From: Atopobiaceae bacterium
GTDB taxonomy: Bacteria > Actinomycetota > Coriobacteriia > Coriobacteriales > Atopobiaceae
NCBI GenBank assembly: GCA_017460265.1
Contig: JAFUBJ010000368.1
Span: 1 to 5,599 of the forward strand
DNA length: 5,599 nucleotides
Direction of reading: 5' to 3'
The stretch's first letter is position 1. The number at the start of each line of letters is the position of its first letter. The notes beneath the pieces were generated by a model. The model had not been told where the DNA came from. It saw only the letters and a program-made list of their open reading frames with translations, and searched no databases. A program made the position numbers and the translations under genes. Below, piece after piece: positions 1-5,075 of this stretch.

Positions 1-74
1 AGAAGTGCTGCTTGGCGACCTGGTTCTGTATGATGTGACACAAAGAGTTGGGTGCATGATGGCTCGTCCATTTC

Positions 75-80
75 GAGGGG
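75..80 (+). promoter_or_regulatory. Ribosome binding site deciding the start of the first lipoprotein
   Basis: GAGGGG lies 5 bases before ATG 86 and 2 bases before ATG 83. This favours ATG 86 and places the signal peptide at the N terminus, over the upstream in-frame starts at 5 (GTG) and 56 (ATG). Confidence 0.6.
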
Positions 81-85
81 GCATG

Positions 86-1102
86 ATGAAAACGTCCGCA
101 CGCTGTATAGGGACTGCCTTGGGCTCAATAGCCATTGCAACGTCACTCGTCCTTGGGCTTGTTGCGTGCTCTGCCGCTAAGGAGGAGTCGCCTAAGGATG
201 GCGTGCAAGAGGAAGATGACGCGCAAGTCGTTCCTGCTCCGACGACAGTGGCGGGCAGGTACGAGGCAGACTCCAACGCGATGCTGCCCCTGTTTGACTA
301 TGCCTTGGTCGGCGTGCACGAAGTCAACGGACGGCAGGGTGTCGCAGCATCGGAAGGAGCGTTCTACGTGAGCGGGAGCACTACCCTTTCAGTGTACGAC
401 GAAGGCTGGAACCTGCTCAGGGAAAACGACGACCCATTCAAGGGCTTTTCCGCGGAAGTCAACCACATCGGCGACATCGATGCCTACGAGGGCGAGGTGT
501 ATGCAGGCGTCGAGTACTTCATGGATGGAGAGGCGCGCAACATCCAGATTGCCGTCTATGATGCGAAGACGCTCGAGCTTGTGCGCACCTATCCCGTTGA
601 CGAGGGAAGCGGGCAGAATGAGGTCTCTGGCATAGCCATCGACCCCGACTCGAATTCGGTCTGGATGTGCTCGTGGGCGGAGGGCGAAAGCGGCAGGTAC
701 CTCTATCGCTACGACCTGACGACGGGAGCGTATCTGGGGAAGCATCATCTCCAGGCTCCTCCGCAGTGGATACAAGGCGTGGCCTACCACGATGGTTGGC
801 TCTTCCTCACGGCGGATGACGGCACGGCCGATTTGGGCGAGCCTGACCATGTGTGGCGATGCCGCGTGGACACCGACCGCACCGCCTGGCCCGTCTTGCT
901 CGAGCGGACCCTTGATGACGTGACGCTCTTAGGTGAGGTCGAGGGCATCTCCTTTGACGAAAGCACGGGCCAGATGATCGTCTCGTACAACCGTGGCGCA
1001 CAGATCGTGCTGGGCATGCCTGTCGGCTTCTACGAGGGCTATGAGGCCGAGGTCCACGAGGCCTATGTCTTTGACATGGCACCTGCGGCAGTGGGGAACT
1101 AG
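86..1102 (+). CDS. Secreted lipoprotein with beta-propeller-like repeats, function unknown
   Basis: A 338-residue exported lipoprotein. Residues 1-28 form a lipoprotein signal: Lys2 and Arg6, a hydrophobic core, then the lipobox L-V-A-C with Cys28 as the predicted lipidated residue. An acidic, Pro-containing tether of about 25 residues follows. The body shows a recurring G-[VI]-[AD]-type strand start near residues 82-87, 126-131, 178-184, 228-233 and 284-289. These are spaced about 44-57 residues apart, and each is followed by a segment such as 'VYD' or 'YRYDLTTG' and a turn. This pattern fits blades of a beta-propeller (WD40/NHL/YVTN-like), but no specific family or active site is recognised. 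ATG 86 is preferred because GAGGGG at 75-80 sits 5 bases upstream; ATG 83 is also possible. The frame stays open up to GTG 5, but starting there would bury the signal peptide behind a hydrophilic extension. Role is probably binding or sensing outside the membrane (inference). Confidence 0.8.
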   Translation: MKTSARCIGTALGSIAIATSLVLGLVACSAAKEESPKDGVQEEDDAQVVPAPTTVAGRYEADSNAMLPLFDYALVGVHEVNGRQGVAASEGAFYVSGSTTLSVYDEGWNLLRENDDPFKGFSAEVNHIGDIDAYEGEVYAGVEYFMDGEARNIQIAVYDAKTLELVRTYPVDEGSGQNEVSGIAIDPDSNSVWMCSWAEGESGRYLYRYDLTTGAYLGKHHLQAPPQWIQGVAYHDGWLFLTADDGTADLGEPDHVWRCRVDTDRTAWPVLLERTLDDVTLLGEVEGISFDESTGQMIVSYNRGAQIVLGMPVGFYEGYEAEVHEAYVFDMAPAAVGN

Positions 1103-1118
1103 GCACGGCCATCTTAAC

Positions 1119-1135
1119 GTCTGGTGCGTCTGGTG
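1119..1135 (+). repeat. Short tandem repeat in intergenic region
   Basis: GTCTGGTG occurs twice, at 1119-1126 and 1128-1135, separated by a single C. It lies 16 bases after the first lipoprotein's stop codon. It may be a binding site for a regulator or simple slippage; two copies are too few to decide. Confidence 0.35.
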
Positions 1136-1203
1136 AAGCTGACGTCGCGCAGAGACATGCTGCCGTCACAGTGGCACAATGTTGCATAAGTGATTGTTCC
1201 TAT

Positions 1204-1224
1204 ACGGCGTACCACGCCGTTTTT
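1204..1224 (+). terminator. Rho-independent terminator or attenuator before the permease
   Basis: ACGGCG (1204-1209) pairs perfectly with CGCCGT (1215-1220) around the loop TACCA, whose outer T and A can add a seventh pair. The stem is followed directly by T residues (TTTTT at 1220-1224, the first being part of the stem). It lies 101 bases after the first lipoprotein's stop, so it can end that transcript. Only 23 bases separate it from the permease ATG, leaving no room for a separate downstream promoter. Permease mRNA must therefore read through it or start within or before it, so it could also act as an attenuator. Confidence 0.7.
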
Positions 1225-1247
1225 AGGTGAAAGGTTGGATACGCGAC

Positions 1248-2582
1248 ATGGGAGCCCAGAAAGCGCCGAGAACCCTCAGAAAAGACCTCGGCTGGCCGAC
1301 TGCCGCCTCAATCGTAGTCGGGTGCGTCATTGGCGCAGGCGTCTTCTTCAAGCCCTACGCCATCTATCAGACCACGGACGGCGCTCCCGGCATGGGCATT
1401 CTCGCCTGGGTGGTGGGCGGCATCATGAGCATCCTCGGTGCCCTCACCTTCGCCGAGGTTGCCATCCTCATACCCAAGACGGGCGGCATGGTCACCTATC
1501 TCACCGAGGCGTTTGACGAGCGCCTGGGCTTTTTGGCCGGCTGGATGCAGGTCGTCATCTTCTATCCAGCCTTTCTTGCCGGCTATGGCGTCAAGGTGGG
1601 AACCGAGCTGGGGGAGTATGTGGGGCAGGCCCTCGTCCTTCCCATTGCCATCGCGGTCATTTGCTTTCTGGTCTTTGTCAACTCGCTGGGGTCGAAGGCG
1701 GCGGGAAGCGCACAGGTCGTCGCCACGGTCTGCAAGCTTGTCCCCCTCGCGCTCATCACGGTCTTTGGCTTCCTGCGCGGCTCGGGCGGAAACCCGGTCC
1801 TGACGCCGCTTGTGGGAGAGGGGAGAAGCGTCGTCGGCACGCTTGGCTCGACTCTCCTCGCGGTGCTCTTTGCCTTTGAGGGGTGGACCAACGTTGGCAC
1901 CATCGCTGGAGAGATGAAGGATCCCGCGCGTGACCTCCCGCGCGCCATCGTCGGCGGCGTGTCGCTCATCATGGCGGTCTATCTTGCCATCAACGTGGCA
2001 TACCTGTGGGTCATTCCCGCAAGTGAGCTCATGGTGATAGAATCGCCTGCGGCAGCGGTCGCGACCAAGATCTTTGGGCCTTCAGGAGGAACCCTCATCA
2101 AGGCGGGCATCATCACCTCGGTCATCGGTGCCGGCAACGGCTTCCTCATGTCGGGATCGCGCGTGGCCTACCAACTGTCCGAACAGGGAACGCTTCCCTT
2201 CAGCTCGTGGCTCGCACGGCTTAACGACCGCGACGTTCCGTCCAATTCGGTTTTGCTTATCGGCGCGCTTGCCTGCCTGTACTCCCTCATCGGCGAATTC
2301 GATCTTCTGACCGACCTGGGCGTCTTTTCGTGCTGGATTTTCTATACCCTTACGTTTGCGTGCGTCATGCGTCTTCGCCACACCCATCCCGACTGGCCGC
2401 GAACCTATCGCGTGCCACTCTATCCAGCAGTTCCCCTGCTGGCCATCGCGAGTGGCCTCTATGTCATCGTGAGCCAGCTGTTCTTCTCGGGCCAGCGCGG
2501 CCTGCTCATGAGCCTGTGCAGCGTGGGCATCACGCTCCTGGGGCTTCCCGTGCTCTATGCGGTGAGGGGACGAAAGGCATAA
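1248..2582 (+). CDS. APC-superfamily amino-acid permease (SteT/LAT-like)
   Basis: A 444-residue integral membrane transporter expected to move amino acids across the cytoplasmic membrane. The protein is almost entirely hydrophobic, with about 12 predicted membrane segments. Near residues 24-33 it has the TM1 signature V-G-x-V-I-G-A-G-V-F, whose unwound glycines bind the substrate backbone in APC transporters. Residues 208-226 carry the TM6 block with F-A-F-E-G-W and the cytoplasmic loop G-E-M-K-D-P, typical of the amino acid-polyamine-organocation family and especially LAT-type exchangers such as Bacillus subtilis SteT (438 residues). Length fits that group; the substrate cannot be read from sequence. 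ATG 1248 is chosen over in-frame GTG 1227 because GTG 1227 directly abuts the T-run of a terminator hairpin and has no ribosome site. The site for ATG 1248 is itself weak (AAAGG at 1230-1234, 13 bases away), so the start is uncertain. It probably heads a three-gene transcript. Confidence 0.9.
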   Translation: MGAQKAPRTLRKDLGWPTAASIVVGCVIGAGVFFKPYAIYQTTDGAPGMGILAWVVGGIMSILGALTFAEVAILIPKTGGMVTYLTEAFDERLGFLAGWMQVVIFYPAFLAGYGVKVGTELGEYVGQALVLPIAIAVICFLVFVNSLGSKAAGSAQVVATVCKLVPLALITVFGFLRGSGGNPVLTPLVGEGRSVVGTLGSTLLAVLFAFEGWTNVGTIAGEMKDPARDLPRAIVGGVSLIMAVYLAINVAYLWVIPASELMVIESPAAAVATKIFGPSGGTLIKAGIITSVIGAGNGFLMSGSRVAYQLSEQGTLPFSSWLARLNDRDVPSNSVLLIGALACLYSLIGEFDLLTDLGVFSCWIFYTLTFACVMRLRHTHPDWPRTYRVPLYPAVPLLAIASGLYVIVSQLFFSGQRGLLMSLCSVGITLLGLPVLYAVRGRKA

Positions 2583-2620
2583 GACGACGCACTCGACCGT
2601 GCCGTTTGAGCGCGTCTCCT

Positions 2621-2627
2621 GAAGGGA
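2621..2627 (+). promoter_or_regulatory. Ribosome binding site for the SPOR-like lipoprotein
   Basis: GAAGGGA ends 6 bases before ATG 2634. This decides for that ATG over the in-frame TTG at 2628, which would overlap the site's immediate downstream edge. Confidence 0.65.
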
Positions 2628-2633
2628 TTGCCA

Positions 2634-3518
2634 ATGAGGAGCAGTTGCCGTTTTTGCGCCACCCTCGTCCTTGCCCTGTCGGTTGCCCTTTGTGGCTGCG
2701 GGAAGGCCGTGGAGACTAACGACGGCTCTCAGGCCCGGGAAGTCGAGGAGGTCTCGACCGAGACGGCAGAGCCTCTGGCAGAGGAGGAGCCCGAGAAGGA
2801 TGCCGAGGAGCCAGCGGAAACCGATGCCGTCACCACGACGGAGTACGCCTGCATCACGGTCACGATGCCCTCTCGTTATGAGGAGATGGGACGAGCCTTG
2901 ATTGAGTACGAGCAGGCGCTTCGCCTTGAGTACGCCTATAACGGAGACCGAGTGCTGCTGGCAGAGGTCGATTGGGACGAGCGCGCGGCCATTCCCTATG
3001 AGATCAAGGAGGAGCGTTGGGACGTCGGCAAGGTGACGTACCAGGACTCTGTTGCCGACGCGGTCATGCACGTCCCCTACGTCGATGCCGATGGGAAGAC
3101 CTTCTATGGTGGCCTTGAGGTCGATGGTGCGGTATTGGCTCCCGAGTACTATCTGGGGCTCTCGCCGATAGAGATTCGATCATGGCTTCACACCAACGTC
3201 GGAGAGATCCCGGTCTCCGCGAGGGAGGACGGCCTTTCGACAAGGACGATAGAGTTCTATGGGGTGTGGGCGTATGCCTCGAAGGACCTTGGCGAGGCGA
3301 TCGCATTTGCCAATGACGCAAGGGGGAGTGGGTTTGACGCCGAGGTCTTTTTGACGACCGACTGGGAAAACCTCAATCCCGAGCCTTGGTTCGTGGTCTC
3401 GCTCGGTTGCGCACAGACGGAAGCAGCAGCGGTGGGAATACTCGAGAATGCGCTCTATCTTCCGGCTGGTGGCTACGATGATGCCTACATCAAGTTCTCT
3501 GGCGCTTACGTGGGGTAG
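2634..3518 (+). CDS. Lipoprotein with acidic linker and C-terminal SPOR-like domain
   Basis: A 294-residue envelope protein. Residues 1-22 are a lipoprotein signal with Arg2 and Arg6, a hydrophobic stretch and the lipobox L-C-G-C (Cys22 lipidated). Residues 27-69 form a linker with about 16 Asp/Glu plus Pro and Thr, probably extended, lifting the rest away from the membrane. Residues about 70-205 are a mixed alpha/beta module I do not recognise. Residues about 208-294 follow the SPOR pattern: strand (F-Y-G-V-W-A-Y-A), helix (G-E-A-I-A-F-A-N-D-A-R), G-F-D-A-E-V strand, strand W-F-V-V-S-L-G, helix rich in Ala, and a last strand D-A-Y-I-K-F-S-G. SPOR domains bind peptidoglycan glycan strands stripped of stem peptides, so a cell-wall role is inferred. 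The domain assignment is by eye and not certain. The gene sits 51 bases after the permease and 18 before the phosphatase with no visible terminator, implying cotranscription. Confidence 0.82.
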   Translation: MRSSCRFCATLVLALSVALCGCGKAVETNDGSQAREVEEVSTETAEPLAEEEPEKDAEEPAETDAVTTTEYACITVTMPSRYEEMGRALIEYEQALRLEYAYNGDRVLLAEVDWDERAAIPYEIKEERWDVGKVTYQDSVADAVMHVPYVDADGKTFYGGLEVDGAVLAPEYYLGLSPIEIRSWLHTNVGEIPVSAREDGLSTRTIEFYGVWAYASKDLGEAIAFANDARGSGFDAEVFLTTDWENLNPEPWFVVSLGCAQTEAAAVGILENALYLPAGGYDDAYIKFSGAYVG

Positions 3519-3536
3519 GGGAAGCGGGTCACCACC

Positions 3537-4301
3537 ATGAGCGGACGTGCGCTTCCCGGTTATGTCGAGGGCTTTGACCCCGAGGTCAATCTGCGCGACC
3601 TTGGCGGGTGGCAGACGCGCGATGGCCGACATGTCCGCAAGGGGCTCATCTATCGGAGTTCACGATTGGACGTGCTTGACACCTCGGAGCTCGTGCGCCT
3701 GCAGCAGCTGGGACTTGCCTGCGTGGTCGACCTGCGCCCACGCGAAGAGACACAGCGCCATCCCGACCCGCGCCTTCCCTCCATTCGATACGTGCAGGCA
3801 GACGCAGGTCGCGACCCACTTGATACGGGAACGATGGCAGACGCGAGCCCGTCGCAGGTCATCGACGCCATGGCGCGCAAGACTGCCGCGATGGCCTTTG
3901 GCAACGCGGGTGCGGCCAAGGTGCTCTCGCTTCTTGTCGAGGGGACTGTTCCGCTGCTCTTTCACTGCAACTCGGGCAGGGACCGCTCGGGCGTCGTTGC
4001 CATGATCGTCCTCATGGCGCTAAGGTGCAAAGATGACGTCGTCCTTCAGGACTACCTGCTGACGAATGCCTATCGAGTGCGGTCGTTAGCGGCTCTAAAG
4101 GCGCAGTATGCTGACGCGCTGGCCTTGGGGGAGGAGTACCGCCAGCTCATTACCGTCATGGCGGGTGTGCTTCCCCAGACGGGGCAGGCAGTGCTCGATG
4201 CCATTGATGGCGCCTTTCCGTCTCGTGAGGCGTTTCTGCGTCAAGAGTATGGCTTGGACGAGGCGGGACTCGATCGCCTGAGTGATCTCGACATTTCCTG
4301 A
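3537..4301 (+). CDS. Tyrosine/dual-specificity protein phosphatase, MptpB (Y_phosphatase3) type
   Basis: A 254-residue cysteine phosphatase. The catalytic P-loop H-C-N-S-G-R-D-R-S-G holds the nucleophile Cys144 and phosphate-binding Arg150 (CX5R). Its G-[KR]-D-R form is that of Mycobacterium tuberculosis MptpB and its relatives, which hydrolyse phosphotyrosine, phosphoserine/threonine and some phosphoinositides. Two further family blocks are present: N-L-R-D-L-G-G at residues 18-24 and V-V-D-L-R at 63-67, followed by P-R-E-E. Length (254 against 276 for MptpB) fits a full protein. There is no signal peptide, so it should act in the cytoplasm unless exported by another route. ATG 3537 follows the previous gene by 18 bases; AGGGGAAG (3517-3524) overlaps that gene's stop, with a rather long 12-base spacing, which suggests translational coupling. 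Substrates are unknown. Position 148 is Arg where MptpB has Lys. Confidence 0.88.
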   Translation: MSGRALPGYVEGFDPEVNLRDLGGWQTRDGRHVRKGLIYRSSRLDVLDTSELVRLQQLGLACVVDLRPREETQRHPDPRLPSIRYVQADAGRDPLDTGTMADASPSQVIDAMARKTAAMAFGNAGAAKVLSLLVEGTVPLLFHCNSGRDRSGVVAMIVLMALRCKDDVVLQDYLLTNAYRVRSLAALKAQYADALALGEEYRQLITVMAGVLPQTGQAVLDAIDGAFPSREAFLRQEYGLDEAGLDRLSDLDIS

Positions 4302-4328
4302 GTGCGCTGAACTTGAAGGGCGAGACCC

Positions 4329-4919
4329 TCAGCCCATCCCGGGATAGCCCAGCTGGCGAAGTGCCTCATAGATGACGATTGCTGCGGCGTTCGAGAGGTT
4401 GAGCGAGGTGATCTGCCCCACGCGCGGGTCGACGTAATTGCCGCAGATGTCTCGCGGCATGTCGGGATGGAGCCTGCCGTACCGTTCGTGCCAGCCGTCC
4501 GCCCCAACGAGCGCGTCGTCGCCCAGCATGGGGATGCGTTCGCACCGCGAGGGGTTTGCGGCAAGAAGGCGCTCGTCGAGCCCTGAGCTTTCCTTGCCAA
4601 AGACAAGCCAGTCGCCGTCATGGTAGGCGGACTCGGTATAGACGCGGCTTCCCGCCTTGGTCAGAAGGTGCACGCAAGGTGCAAGTCCGGCGCTGTCGAA
4701 CAGGCAAGGGTTCTGCTCCAGAAAGGCATCCCACGCGTCATAGGTTCGCAGGTCAAGGCTTTGCCAGTAGGCCAGGCCCGCACGGCGCACGGCTTCGTCG
4801 GAAAGGTTGAACCCCATGGGCCCCACAAGGTGCAGGCGCGCTCCTGTCAAGACGCAGGTCCTCCCAATGTTTCCCGTGTTGGCCGGAATCTCGGGCTCGA
4901 CGAGTACGACGTTTAGCAT
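4329..4919 (-). CDS. trmL: tRNA (cytidine(34)-2'-O)-methyltransferase, TrmL family, with internal insertion
   Basis: A 196-residue SPOUT (SpoU/TrmH class) methyltransferase. TrmL uses S-adenosylmethionine to methylate the 2'-OH of the wobble nucleotide (C/U 34) in tRNA-Leu isoacceptors. All three knot motifs are visible: P-E-I-P-x-N-T-G-N-I-G-R-T at residues 9-21, L-V-F-G-K-E-S-S-G-L at 105-114, and S-L-N-L-S-N-A-A-A-I at 172-181, then Y-E-A-L-R-Q-L-G-Y-P-G, close to the usual TrmL C terminus. The usual length is about 155-160 residues. The excess is mainly a block around residues 132-169 between R-I-P-M and S-L-N-L-S-N, where typical members have only a few residues ending in Arg. ATG 4919 is chosen for its excellent ribosome site; an ATG at 4949 would place that site inside the gene. 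It is convergent with the phosphatase gene and separated by 27 bases. Confidence 0.9.
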   Translation of the reverse strand: MLNVVLVEPEIPANTGNIGRTCVLTGARLHLVGPMGFNLSDEAVRRAGLAYWQSLDLRTYDAWDAFLEQNPCLFDSAGLAPCVHLLTKAGSRVYTESAYHDGDWLVFGKESSGLDERLLAANPSRCERIPMLGDDALVGADGWHERYGRLHPDMPRDICGNYVDPRVGQITSLNLSNAAAIVIYEALRQLGYPGMG

Positions 4920-4924
4920 TGTGG

Positions 4925-4932
4925 CTTCCTTT
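4925..4932 (-). promoter_or_regulatory. Ribosome binding site deciding the trmL start
   Basis: On the minus strand AAAGGAAG lies 5 bases before the ATG at 4919, giving a strong Shine-Dalgarno match. This makes the in-frame ATG at 4949 unlikely. Confidence 0.7.
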
Positions 4933-5005
4933 CGTTGGTGCCTGTCCATGATACGGCAGTCGCTGACAAGGTGCAGTCTGCGGAATACTTCCCTGGCTTT
5001 GGGAC

Positions 5006-5029
5006 CTTATATGCAAGAATGCACATAAG
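5006..5029. promoter_or_regulatory. Near-perfect inverted repeat in divergent intergenic region, candidate operator/promoter
   Basis: CTTATATGCA (5006-5015) and TGCACATAAG (5020-5029) are reverse complements at 9 of 10 positions, separated by AGAA. The repeat lies in the 156-base gap between trmL (minus) and the zinc-ribbon gene (plus), 46 bases before the latter's ATG and 86 before trmL's. It contains -10-like words on both strands (TTATAT at 5007-5012 and CATAAG at 5024-5029 on plus; TATAAG on minus, at 5011-5006), but no convincing -35 box. A dimeric repressor operator overlapping a promoter is the simplest reading; an RNA hairpin with one mismatch is the alternative. Confidence 0.45.
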
Positions 5030-5063
5030 TCGTCTTGTGTCGGCTAATGTCGTCAGCGATAGC

Positions 5064-5070
5064 AAAGGAG
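5064..5070 (+). promoter_or_regulatory. Ribosome binding site for the zinc-ribbon gene
   Basis: AAAGGAG ends 5 bases before ATG 5076, a textbook match. It overlaps the in-frame GTG at 5070, so that codon is unlikely to be the start. Confidence 0.75.
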
Positions 5071-5075
5071 TGCCT

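Noticed and set aside
12..34. Promoter TTGGCG ... TATGAT before the first gene
   Set aside because: The spacing between the boxes is 11 bases, too short for a sigma-70-type promoter, and no better -35 is seen.
5..85. N-terminal extension of the first lipoprotein from GTG 5 or ATG 56
   Set aside because: It would put a hydrophilic stretch before the signal peptide, and neither start has a good ribosome site, whereas GAGGGG precedes ATG 86.
1182..1206. Promoter TTGCAT ... TATACG before the permease
   Set aside because: The spacer is only 13 bases and the second box lies inside the hairpin stem. It is kept only as a possible region of initiation, not as a feature.
1190..1516. Leader or overlapping gene starting at GTG 1190
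   Set aside because: It runs through the terminator hairpin and then out of frame through the permease. The product is Arg/His-rich with no family resemblance and no ribosome site, so it is a shadow of the GC-rich coding frame.
2082..3071. Long antisense reading frame of 329 codons opposite the permease end and lipoprotein
   Set aside because: It spans two well-supported genes and their gap, and its product has no recognisable domain. Long antisense frames are expected in GC-rich codon usage.
4317..4329. Bidirectional terminator between the phosphatase and trmL
   Set aside because: The stem is only 4 base pairs (AGGG with CCCT) with no T-run on either side, too weak to call.
4336..4345. Perfect palindrome ATCCCGGGAT
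   Set aside because: It lies inside the last codons of trmL encoding the conserved Y-P-G end. Ten bases of palindrome in GC-rich coding DNA is unremarkable.
4961..4976. Minus-strand TTGTCA and TATCAT as the trmL promoter
   Set aside because: The two words are only 10 bases apart (TATCAT at 4951-4946 region, TTGTCA just upstream), so they cannot form one promoter, and no alternative -35 pairs well with TATCAT.
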